Source: Sphingobacteriales bacterium (lineage in GTDB: Bacteria > Bacteroidota > Bacteroidia > Chitinophagales > Chitinophagaceae). From it: a DNA stretch of 64,000 nt. The notes beneath the pieces are model-generated. The model made no database searches. It was not told the origin of the DNA and saw only the letters and a program-made list of their open reading frames with translations. The position numbers and the translations under genes are program-made. Below, piece after piece: positions 42,401-50,535 of the stretch. Each line of letters opens with the position of its first letter. Positions within the stretch are counted from its first letter, which is position 1. The DNA lies in NCBI GenBank assembly GCA_016708305.1, contig JADJGB010000008.1:558001-622000 (forward strand), in the 5' to 3' direction.

Positions 42401-43429
42401 TTAACGTTGGCTTGTGTTTATTCGTTTTTGTAATTCAGTCAGTCTGTTTATTAGTTCGTCAAAGTTTAGTGGTTGTCCGTAAATCATACTGCCTTTCATT
42501 TCGTCATAGTCCGCTTCCCACTTATTTATGATGGTGTCAGGCGGTATGAATTTGATGTTTGCAGGATTATGTTTTGAATAATCAATTCCCGAAATAGCTG
42601 TAACCTTACTGCGATGTCTTACGATTGTGTCGTAAAGCTCTGTGTCTTGCAAAGCTATGTCAGCATATTCAGTTTGGCTCAACTTTTCAATGTCGTAAAG
42701 ATGTCGGCTTAATCTCTCAACTCGTATTTTGTCAAGTGGTTTTTGAAATTCTTCGTGCAATAAAAATATCTTTTCAAGAAATGTCCTTTCAGGATTTGCA
42801 ACAGCAATGGTAAGTGGTTTGTCTGTAAAAGGATTGTCTTTATAAATTTCAGAAACAAATGTCCCGAAAGTTCGTTGCGTAAATGGTTCTTTCAATGAAC
42901 GACTACCAACTTCAACCAAAACACCGGGTTTCAAGTAAGTGTCCGTTTCCGTGAGTTTGTTGTAATAGATTTCAATAATCAAAGGGTCTTGGTCGTGATT
43001 TTCTACTTCACGATAATTTGCTGTAACGTCTTTGAAGCCCAATTCTTCAAACTTACTTTTCAGTTCTTCGGTAAAAACTTCCGTGATGAACTGATACGAT
43101 TTTCTTCTTAGTTTTCTGATGTCGCCTTTTGTGAGTTCGCCTGTGAAACCTAAAAACTCTCTATCAAATGCTAAATCAATATCTTCTGAAAAACGTTGTA
43201 TCAAATTCCAACCTTTGCTCAACGAAGTTCCACCTTTAAAGATTAAAGCATTTGCCCATTCCATTGAAAAGATTGTTGCCAATGTGTGAACTACCCACCA
43301 ATCTTTTTCTGCGGCTGATGAAGAAGGTAAACCGATTTGTCGGCTTGTTTCTGCAAACAATCTGATTTTAGTTTCATCGGGCAACCGAAACCACTCTTTT
43401 AAATGTGAAAACTCATTCATTGTCTGCAA
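42401..43429 (-). CDS. AbiEii/AbiGii-family nucleotidyltransferase toxin
   Basis: The nucleotidyltransferase motifs are LIFKGGTSLSKGW (G-G-T-S) and FSEDIDLAF (S-x-D-x-D). C-terminal helices follow. AbiEii toxins of the AbiE type IV toxin-antitoxin system modify nucleotides or tRNA and cause abortive infection. It overlaps the upstream antitoxin gene by 17 bases. A second ATG nine bases downstream (MNEFSHLKEW) may be the real start. The toxin looks intact. Confidence 0.85.
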   Translation of the reverse strand: MQTMNEFSHLKEWFRLPDETKIRLFAETSRQIGLPSSSAAEKDWWVVHTLATIFSMEWANALIFKGGTSLSKGWNLIQRFSEDIDLAFDREFLGFTGELTKGDIRKLRRKSYQFITEVFTEELKSKFEELGFKDVTANYREVENHDQDPLIIEIYYNKLTETDTYLKPGVLVEVGSRSLKEPFTQRTFGTFVSEIYKDNPFTDKPLTIAVANPERTFLEKIFLLHEEFQKPLDKIRVERLSRHLYDIEKLSQTEYADIALQDTELYDTIVRHRSKVTAISGIDYSKHNPANIKFIPPDTIINKWEADYDEMKGSMIYGQPLNFDELINRLTELQKRINTSQR

Positions 43430-44009
43430 TCAATTTTCTTATCCAAACAGGCGCTAATTGCAAATCGTGCTGAAAATGTTTTGGATTTTCGTTTTTCAAA
43501 ATCTCCTTTATCTGTTTTATTTCTTCGGCGGTTGCTTGGTCTTTGCCGATTGTCCGTAACGCTTGTATTGCTAACGTGCTGATTTCGCCAACGAAAGCCA
43601 AATTTTTAGAACTCGCCTTTTTAAACGTAATGGTTTGTTTCCCGATTTTAATTTTTCGTGCCGAAGTGTCGGAATAGAAAACAATGTTTAATGGAACTTG
43701 CGTTGTCAATCCCAATTTATACATTGCATAACTGCCTGTTGGTATTATGGTTGCTCTATCTCTTTTCGCAATGGCAACCGCAATTTCTTCAATGCTAGGC
43801 AACACTTTTCCTATGTAATCGTCAATGACAGGACGAACATAAATACCTTGTGCAACTCGTTCTAACTCGCCCGATTTTACTAAGCGTTCCAATGCTTTAT
43901 TTGCAGCTTTGGTATTGGTAATTTTGGCAAAACTGTCCACAAAGAAAAGCGTTCCTCTTGGGCTTCGCTTTATCTTTTCTAACACTTGTATTTCAACACT
44001 TTTGGACAT
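43413..44009 (-). CDS. AbiEi-like antitoxin (DUF6088 type)
   Basis: A 198-residue protein with an N-terminal winged HTH (SPRGTLFFVDSFAKITNTKA, then LERLVKSGELERVAQGIYV) and a C-terminal domain of the AbiEi kind (IPTGSYAMYKLGLTTQVPLN, then FKKASSKNLAFV). AbiEi antitoxins repress their operon by binding inverted repeats. Exactly such a repeat lies over the promoter at 44025-44055. Confidence 0.8.
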   Translation of the reverse strand: MSKSVEIQVLEKIKRSPRGTLFFVDSFAKITNTKAANKALERLVKSGELERVAQGIYVRPVIDDYIGKVLPSIEEIAVAIAKRDRATIIPTGSYAMYKLGLTTQVPLNIVFYSDTSARKIKIGKQTITFKKASSKNLAFVGEISTLAIQALRTIGKDQATAEEIKQIKEILKNENPKHFQHDLQLAPVWIRKLIADNE

Positions 44010-44024
44010 TTTTACGCTTTATTC

Positions 44025-44055
44025 TTGTCGCAAATTTAGTAAATATTTGCGACAA
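44025..44055 (-). promoter_or_regulatory. Operator/promoter of the AbiE operon
   Basis: TTGTCGCAAAT (44025-44035) and ATTTGCGACAA (44045-44055) are a perfect 11-bp inverted repeat with a nine-base spacer. The reverse-strand -7 motif TAAATTTG (44031-44038) overlaps one arm, and a TTTTG about 20 bases upstream overlaps the other. The start codon is at 44009. Confidence 0.75.
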
Positions 44056-44220
44056 AACAAGAGAAATAAACTATTGTTACACCTGACAGAAAAAACCAAA
44101 ACACTTGTCAATCAATAATGCTCTATCTAAAAGGCTGTTGAACTCTTCGCAAGAATTTTCGGGCAAAAGCGAACAAGAATAACAAGCCGCTAAATTCATT
44201 CCGCCAATTCCTTGTCCGTC
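44056..44220. other. Sequence between the AbiE promoter and direct repeat B
   Basis: No gene is seen. It contains an AACAAGCCGCTAA segment. AT-rich. Confidence 0.4.
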
Positions 44221-44648
44221 TTATTTTCAAGATACCCATAAATGAATTTATTAACCACAAAACCTACAGCTCATTTTGAATCATTACTATTTACAATGAA
44301 AAGGTTTTCAACCAATTTTTGCAGTTGGCTGCAAAACAGAGGGGAAAGAATTTGTAATACACAAAAAATGCAGTAGGCGAATCGGCTACTGCTAAACGGT
44401 TAGCATTAAACTCGACAGGAAGGATGATTAACCAAAACAAAACCCATAGCCATTAAAACATTATAGATTCTCAGTTGACAGGCTTGCCGTAGAGATCGGA
44501 CTGCAAACCTATTTCAAATTTATGAAGGAAAGCCCTGGTCGCTTTGGATCGGGGCTTAATTCATTATTTTTTTGTGTTTAAATTATAATCTCTTTTTCAA
44601 AAGCTTTATCAAATTGTTTTCTAAAATGGGTTTTATAATGTGCTCCCC
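44221..44648. repeat. Direct repeat B (~430 bp) right of the AbiE pair
   Basis: Same orientation as repeat A and nearly the same length (428 versus 429 bases). It begins TTATTTTCAAGATACCC and ends at GCTCCCC. It also carries the yugP-like segment GGAAGGATGATTAACC and the hairpin AAGCCC/GGGCTT. Confidence 0.75.
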
Positions 44649-44980
44649 TATGCCATACGATTAAATTTCAAAAAATACTTTTAATTGTTTCAATCTTATA
44701 TTTAATTTTTGGGTTAATAGCTACTTCAAATCCTTTATGTTCATATCAACCCCGCCTGACATCAACCCCGTTACCACCACTGCTTTCTTGTCTGTTGTGC
44801 ATTGTCAGCCTATTTGTTATCGCTCCTTATATTGTCTTTTGTCGTCTGATAGGGCTTTTCCTTTAAATTTCTTTTTCTCTTGCGTTGGCTTTTCAAACCC
44901 TTTGACAAAGCTTTGATCTGCGAGTTAGATAATACGACTTTTGCAATGAGTTTACAAAATGCTAGGTTCAATTAAAGTAT
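44649..44980. other. Intergenic region downstream of the dual-nuclease/helicase operon
   Basis: No gene is visible. It contains CCGCCTGACATCAACCCCG and TTGTCGTCTGATAGGGC, with no clear structure beyond that. Confidence 0.4.
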
Positions 44981-46807
44981 TTACCATTCATCATCTTCAT
45001 TCGTTTGGTTAATCTCTATTGTTGATGCCATAGATTTATATCGCTTAAATATTTCTAAACTATCCTTAATCGCATCATACTCCTCGTGGTTTCTGAGTTC
45101 CTCATCTATAATATCAAAGACCTTGTAGTTGGATATTACGAAGCACTTTTTGATGGCTCTTGTAATGGCTACATTCAATCGGTTTGGGCTATAGAAAAAG
45201 TCTAATCGTCTCATTGATTCCAATGGGTGGGAATTGGCAAAACTGTATATGATGTAATCTCTCTCTTGCCCTTGCATACCATCAACAGTGTCAACTAACA
45301 ACGTATCAAAAGGCTTAGAGATTGATTTTGGGAGAACTTTTTTTACTTCTTTTTTTATTTCTCTTACTTGTGCCCGGTAAGGAGACATAATGCCAATATC
45401 CTTTATATCTACACCATTCCTCAAAAGATCAGAAACCAAATGTGCAGTTAGTCTCGCTTCATGAGGTGAGCGATGAATGCCATCAAAAACATTATGTAAA
45501 ATAAGTTTATGAGGTACGCTATTTAAAACATCACCATGATAATTGGCTTGATACCTTGTATTATCCTCCTGAGTTGTGTTTGCTGATTTAAGCAAATTGT
45601 CATAAAATAAAGCATTCGGAATATTAATTAATGAATTATTCAAGCGATAGGATATGTTTAGTAAGTTGATTTCATCGGGATAAATGCGTGCTAATCGACT
45701 AAAAATAGATTCTGCAAACATTTCATTGTTCGAACCTTTTGGAATAATAGGATCAAGTTGTTTGTGATCGCCTACGAAAATGTATTTTCCTGTTCGGCAC
45801 ATTGCAGCAATAGATAATGGAATACTCATTTGAGATGCTTCATCTATAATCGCCACATCAAAATTCCAGCCATCAAGCCTTTTTGTTGTTGGATAACAAA
45901 GGGAGTATGCAGTTGCACCAATTGCTATTCCATTATGGCTTAGTTCATTACTATTTTTATAGATGGAATAGTTAAGCCTTGTTTTTTTAGTTATATATTC
46001 GTTATCTTTTATTTCCTTGTATTGAGCTTTTTCTCCAATTTTTATAACCTTGCTTGCATCTTTAATTTTAGATGAAATCAAATTTAAGCAGTTATTTATA
46101 GCTGTATGCGTTGGAGCTGTAATAAAAACTTTAAGTCCGTTCTCAACAAAGTATTTCGAAATGTTAGCAATAGTTTCTGTTTTGCCTGTTTCTGGAGGCC
46201 CCTGAATGATACAGAAATCGCTCGCATTTATTGCTCGTAAGTAAGCTGTATTTTGGGACTCATTTAAATAATTTATTTTCTTAGAGTAATCTTTAAAACT
46301 ATTTGTAGCTTTTCCATTCAAAAAATTATCGATTTTTTTGAGAATAGAATTATCATCTTTTAAAATTTGAGCAGCTGTCTGTAAGAGTTTGGTCCCAATT
46401 TCTGTTTTAACAATATTTATTTCCCACTTATCTTTAGAGTATTCAGCTTGATTCAAATAAAGCCTTCCCAAGTTATAATCACTAGGGCTCAAAATGAAGT
46501 TATCAATACTATCTTCCTCGACCTGTAGTTCAAAAGCGTACTCATTATTACTTAAAATTACAGGCGTACCTTCTTTAAATTTCGATATATTATTTTCACA
46601 AATAATTCTAACAGATCTAAAGAGTCGAGCATTGGGCATATTTGAAATAGTCAAATTTATGAAGTAAAATTCAACTTTTAGATTTGACATTGTAATACCT
46701 TTGGCAATTCTTTCGTCCAATGGTAGTTTCATTTGTTCTTCAAAATCTTCTAGATCTTTATGTCGTTCAATCTCTATTGCCTTTTGAAATTCATTTAGTA
46801 CGTCCAT
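44981..46807 (-). CDS. SF1 UPF1/DNA2-like helicase, partner of the dual-nuclease protein
   Basis: A full SF1 helicase: Walker A GPPETGKTET (residues about 202-211; the third-from-last Gly of the usual GPPGTGKT is Glu), ITAPTHTAINNCL, Walker B VAIIDEASQMS, motif III VGDHKQLDPI, motif IV NISYRLNN, SPYRAQVREI, motif V VDTVDGMQGQERDYIIYS, and motif VI LNVAITRA. The N-terminal 190 residues form a strand-rich domain of unknown role. The start codon is one base after the nuclease stop (TAAAATG). It probably moves along DNA or RNA so that the partner nuclease can cut. Confidence 0.85.
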   Translation of the reverse strand: MDVLNEFQKAIEIERHKDLEDFEEQMKLPLDERIAKGITMSNLKVEFYFINLTISNMPNARLFRSVRIICENNISKFKEGTPVILSNNEYAFELQVEEDSIDNFILSPSDYNLGRLYLNQAEYSKDKWEINIVKTEIGTKLLQTAAQILKDDNSILKKIDNFLNGKATNSFKDYSKKINYLNESQNTAYLRAINASDFCIIQGPPETGKTETIANISKYFVENGLKVFITAPTHTAINNCLNLISSKIKDASKVIKIGEKAQYKEIKDNEYITKKTRLNYSIYKNSNELSHNGIAIGATAYSLCYPTTKRLDGWNFDVAIIDEASQMSIPLSIAAMCRTGKYIFVGDHKQLDPIIPKGSNNEMFAESIFSRLARIYPDEINLLNISYRLNNSLINIPNALFYDNLLKSANTTQEDNTRYQANYHGDVLNSVPHKLILHNVFDGIHRSPHEARLTAHLVSDLLRNGVDIKDIGIMSPYRAQVREIKKEVKKVLPKSISKPFDTLLVDTVDGMQGQERDYIIYSFANSHPLESMRRLDFFYSPNRLNVAITRAIKKCFVISNYKVFDIIDEELRNHEEYDAIKDSLEIFKRYKSMASTIEINQTNEDDEW

Positions 46808-46808
46808 T

Positions 46809-48656
46809 TTATATTTTTACTTTTAGTGAGTTCAAGATGATGTTGGTTTCTTTTTTCATTATAGGCACATCCACCACATGGTACTTTGAGTAGTTTTCAT
46901 GTAACACTACTAATTTCATTGATGATATTTTCATATCATATTCCGTTTCAGCAATATGCTTATAAATATTCTGTTGTAGGCAGTATCTATTGTAACTTGA
47001 ATTATCTAATGAGCTTAATTCTGATAAGACATAGCCATATCCGAAAATTCTTGGTCGTCCATCAATAATTAGTTTTTTACTTCTCTTCCAGTCTAGCATT
47101 ACATATTCGTTTTTAATTTCTTTTTTGAAAAGACAATCAATGGTTCCTGCCACATTATAATTATCAGAGAAAATCATTCTTTCTGCATCAAAGAAAAGTA
47201 GGTTTCTTGGCTTTATTTCTTTATTATAAAAGTCTAGGAATAACTCAAACTCCATAGAGCCTGAATCAAACTCTTTTTGCTTTAGAAAACATTCGATTTG
47301 ATTATGCAGATATGTGCCTTTTTCAGCAGCTTCATCTCGCATTAATAAGTACTCGTCCAATACATCTTCCTCTGTTCTGTATTCCTCTTCAGCTTTTCTT
47401 TCAATATATCTTTTGAGGTCGAAAGGGAAAAAGCGTTCAATGAGAGCCGTTACCGAAATATATAACGCATTACCTGTTTCATCACCTGAATATATATGTT
47501 GTTCTTCATCAAAGCCACCACTCACATTCCACTTGCTAAAATTCAAAATTTTGGTCCGCTGAATACGGCTCTCTATACTTTCAGATTCTTCGGTATTTAT
47601 CTCTATTTCTTTGTAAGAATATTGTTTATTGAAATAGTTTATGCCTAAATATTTTTCCCGATAATAATTTTTTTGCCATTGGATGCATTGATTATAATCC
47701 CATTGATCTTCTTTTTCACATCTTGCATCTGTAAAAAAATTTTTATTGTAAATAGAATTTAAAACATTTTTTATGTAATCAATACACTCATTAGATTGGC
47801 AATGAACTTGTTTTTCAGTAAATCGTATCACAATCCATCCACTCTCAGTAAAAAACAAATCTCTAATATCGTCTTGTTTAATTTCTTCATCGGGATTTAT
47901 GTAATGTGTTGGATATCTATAATAACCGTCATAAGGTTCATCTATTTCAATGTCAATGTATAGGTTTAGTTTTTTATCAAATAAAACAATGTCCGGTTCA
48001 TAAGGCTTATTAAAATTAGGTATTACCATATGAACATTATTGGTCATCTCAATTTCCGTTATATTTTGCTTTAATTGATTGTAGAAGTCTTCCTCTTTGT
48101 ATCCCTTCTGATTAGAGCGCCCATTTCTTGGTAGTTTTAAAATTGCATCGCTTTTTGGCATTTTCACTACTGGGTAGAGGTATTGCTCGACTTGTGTGAA
48201 ATGACTATTAGGTTCAAATAATATTCTCAAGTTGTTAGTTTGCTCTGGATTTGGTTTGGATTTTATGATTTGTTTTATAATCCTTTTAGGGCTTTTTGCT
48301 TCTGCTCTAATCGTTTTTTTTGCACTTGATGCTTGACTCTTATCGTTTGTCTGTTTTGTTTCATGTTTGTTTTCAGCCCATTGCTTAGTTTGATCAGTTT
48401 CTATGTTTGTGTTTTCAGCCTTTTTGTAATCTCCTACTGTTTCTTTACCAAGTGTTATTCTTTCTTTCTTAACCTCTTTTAATTGCTGTTTCTTAAGCTT
48501 ATATTTCGCCCAATCTTCTTTTATTTCAGTAAAGAACTTACTCTTGTTTTCTTTGGTTTTGAGTTCGGCTGGAGATTTTACACCATAAAGACTCAACTTT
48601 CCTAAAAAAAAGCCCCGATATTCTTTTTGTAATTCTGATAATACTCTTTCAGTCAT
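46809..48656 (-). CDS. Dual PD-(D/E)XK nuclease protein of a two-gene defence-like module
   Basis: Residues 1 to about 140 are Lys/Glu-rich and disordered. A first PD-(D/E)XK-like core follows: YEPDIVLFDKKLNLYIDIEI, then DEPYDGYYR and FFTESGWIVIRFTEKQVH, like DUF559 or very-short-patch nucleases. A second, RecB/Cas4-like core is near the C-terminus: EKGTYLHNQIECFLKQ (His), NVAGTIDCLFK (Asp), YVMLDWKRSKKL (D-x-K), and YCLQQNIYKHIAE (Q-x-x-x-Y). No metal-cluster cysteines are seen. Two nuclease domains plus a coupled helicase resemble anti-phage systems, but I do not recognise a named one. Confidence 0.72.
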   Translation of the reverse strand: MTERVLSELQKEYRGFFLGKLSLYGVKSPAELKTKENKSKFFTEIKEDWAKYKLKKQQLKEVKKERITLGKETVGDYKKAENTNIETDQTKQWAENKHETKQTNDKSQASSAKKTIRAEAKSPKRIIKQIIKSKPNPEQTNNLRILFEPNSHFTQVEQYLYPVVKMPKSDAILKLPRNGRSNQKGYKEEDFYNQLKQNITEIEMTNNVHMVIPNFNKPYEPDIVLFDKKLNLYIDIEIDEPYDGYYRYPTHYINPDEEIKQDDIRDLFFTESGWIVIRFTEKQVHCQSNECIDYIKNVLNSIYNKNFFTDARCEKEDQWDYNQCIQWQKNYYREKYLGINYFNKQYSYKEIEINTEESESIESRIQRTKILNFSKWNVSGGFDEEQHIYSGDETGNALYISVTALIERFFPFDLKRYIERKAEEEYRTEEDVLDEYLLMRDEAAEKGTYLHNQIECFLKQKEFDSGSMEFELFLDFYNKEIKPRNLLFFDAERMIFSDNYNVAGTIDCLFKKEIKNEYVMLDWKRSKKLIIDGRPRIFGYGYVLSELSSLDNSSYNRYCLQQNIYKHIAETEYDMKISSMKLVVLHENYSKYHVVDVPIMKKETNIILNSLKVKI

Positions 48657-49098
48657 TGGTAGATAAGATTTTGTAGGTTTTCAAGGTTGCAGTGCGGTTG
48701 GGGCAAAAGCAAATATACTTCAAAGCGTTGGCTTTGTGCGGTGGGTTGCAGCTCTTTTGATTTTTCCGAAGTGTTGGCTTGTTTTGTCATTTGTCTGTCT
48801 GTTGAATTTTAACACGGTCGTTCAATAGGGCGACAGCTAACGTCCGGTAGCTTTGCGAAGTGCACCACTACCTTAATGTTTATACAAAATTAATTGATTG
48901 GCCCATTTTCTCCTGCAAATATTTACTTTCTTTTGCAAATCAATTTCCTCCAAAAAAACATTCTCATTCGCCTCTCTGCCCGGAGAGGGGTCACAGGTGA
49001 GGCTCTTTACACCATGAACCATATCCTGTTTACTGCATTTCTTTTTCCACACCTTAAGCCGGTCAATTTGATATTGGTTGTTTCAAGTAAAAAAATAT
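48657..49098. other. Intergenic region upstream of the dual-nuclease gene
   Basis: No gene is visible. Reverse-strand TATATTTG (48710-48717) could be a -7 element for the nuclease gene. GCGTTGGCTTTGTGCGG, AAGTGTTGGCTTG and AGCTAACGTCCGG segments at 48739-48850 are of the type that flanks accessory genes in this window. Confidence 0.4.
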
Positions 49099-49138
49099 CT
49101 AACTCTCAAATATACAAACACCACTCTCATCCTAAAAA
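49099..49138. repeat. Island-edge repeat, right copy 2
   Basis: CTAACTCTCAAATATAC is followed by an ACACCACTCTCAT segment and CTAAAAA, matching 32071-32109. It lies between the dual-nuclease operon and yugP. Confidence 0.55.
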
Positions 49139-49173
49139 AAAATTTTGTTGCAATTAGTGATTATCTCTTAATT

Positions 49174-49345
49174 TCCTGTAAATGAATTTGTTAACCACAA
49201 AAATTTACAGCTCATTTTGAATCATTACTATTTACAATGAAAAGGTTTTCAACCAATTTTTTCAGTCGGCTTCAAAACAGAAAGCGAGGAATCTGTAATA
49301 CACAAAAAATGCAGCAGCCAAAATCGGCTACTGCAATTTCTTTAT
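49174..49345. repeat. Source-like copy of the repeat A/B start, downstream of yugP
   Basis: TTAACCACAAAAATTTACAG, then CTCATTTTGAATCATTACTA and AATGCAGCAGCC, align with the first ~170 bases of repeats A and B in the same orientation. Confidence 0.7.
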
Positions 49346-49362
49346 ATAAAAAGTATATCTGA

Positions 49363-50049
49363 TTAGTCTCTTCTTCCCATGAAGATGGCAATGTATTGCA
49401 GCAGCATCACAACCGCTGCCAAAGCCGCTACTACATAAGTGGTGGCTGCCCATTTAAGCGCATCTTTGGCGCCGGGGTATTCGCTACTGTTGGTTACGTT
49501 GGTGTGGTTCAGCCATGCTAATGCCCTTCGGCTGGCATCAAACTCTACCGGAAGGGTGATTAACGAAAACACTACCGTAACAGCCATTAAAATAATACCT
49601 GCCAGTAATAGGGTGTAGCTGCCGGAGGCTGCCATAAAAAGACCTGCCAATAAAACCCAGTTTACAATAGTGGAGCTGAACTGAACAGCCGGAACCAGAC
49701 GGCTTCTCATCTGTAGTGGAGCGTATGCTACTGCATGTTGTACCGCATGGCCACATTCGTGGGCGGCTACTGCTGCCGAAGCAATGCTTCTGCCTTCATA
49801 CACATCGGGGCTGAGGTTCACCGTTTTTTTGGTAGGATCATAGTGATCGCTCAAAAAACCGGGTACAGAAGTAACCTGTACATCATAAATTCCGTTTTCA
49901 CGAAGCATTTTTTCTGCTATTTCACGACCACTCATGCCATTGGCAAGCAGAATTTTGCTGTATTTTGAAAATTTACTCTTCAAAATCATTGAAACAACCA
50001 TACTGATACCCATGAACAGTATTGAAACGAGCATAATAGAAGGGGTCAT
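49363..50049 (-). CDS. Zinc-dependent membrane metallopeptidase YugP
   Basis: A 228-residue protein with an N-terminal membrane segment (about residues 5-25), the catalytic AAHECGHAVQH motif (HExxH-like H-E-C-G-H), and two or three further membrane segments (about 125-165 and 205-222). Family members are uncharacterised. Its 3' end and downstream DNA are duplicated, in decayed form, around the AbiE genes. Confidence 0.88.
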   Translation of the reverse strand: MTPSIMLVSILFMGISMVVSMILKSKFSKYSKILLANGMSGREIAEKMLRENGIYDVQVTSVPGFLSDHYDPTKKTVNLSPDVYEGRSIASAAVAAHECGHAVQHAVAYAPLQMRSRLVPAVQFSSTIVNWVLLAGLFMAASGSYTLLLAGIILMAVTVVFSLITLPVEFDASRRALAWLNHTNVTNSSEYPGAKDALKWAATTYVVAALAAVVMLLQYIAIFMGRRD

Positions 50050-50535
50050 TAGCTAATGTTTAATATTTTAATTAATTAAAATTTTATTACTGCAAATCTA
50101 AAACCATTTGCGATACAAACTAAAAATATGTCTTTTTGTCATGTAGATAACTTTTTTCATTTCATATTGCCACATTTTCAATTTGTATTAACCTGATTTT
50201 CATTTATTTGTGCTTCTGAGGTCTTTCAAATAGCTAATATTTTATACCTATTCATCCTAAAATGATTTTTTATTTTTGACAGGTATTTGTATCTTAGTAC
50301 CAGAATTTAATGGGTTAGTAAGTAAAAGGTCAGTCGCAAGATTGGCCTTTTTACTTTTTGGGAAGTGAGTTTTGGGTGATGAATTACTAAATCATTGGCG
50401 TATAAAATGATGATAGAAATTCATCAGTTGAAGAGTGCGACGCAAGACCGCCGGGATATGTTCTTCAGTTGGTAATATAAAAAAATATGCCTTAAAAATT
50501 GCTTTGCAGTTTACATTCATTATATCTTTATTGTT
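50050..50535. other. Intergenic region between divergent yugP and radA
   Basis: No protein gene is seen. TATTTTTG at 50271-50278 matches the -7 motif, and a hairpin AAAGGTCA/TGGCCTTT with T run lies at 50325-50354. A transcript of about 70 bases could lie between them. The region from 50360 to 50535 has no clear feature. Confidence 0.4.
50325..50354 (+). terminator. Rho-independent terminator with no plus-strand gene upstream
   Basis: AAAGGTCA and TGGCCTTT form an 8-bp stem (one T-G pair) around a ten-base loop, followed by TTTT. Confidence 0.65.

Noticed and set aside
42232..42420. Integron attC sites
   Set aside because: TAACG and GTTGGC segments occur, but I could not assemble a convincing attC fold, and no integrase gene is in the window.
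44981..48656. CRISPR-Cas4 association
   Set aside because: The second nuclease core is Cas4/RecB-like, but no repeat-spacer array and no cas1, cas2 or effector gene is present.
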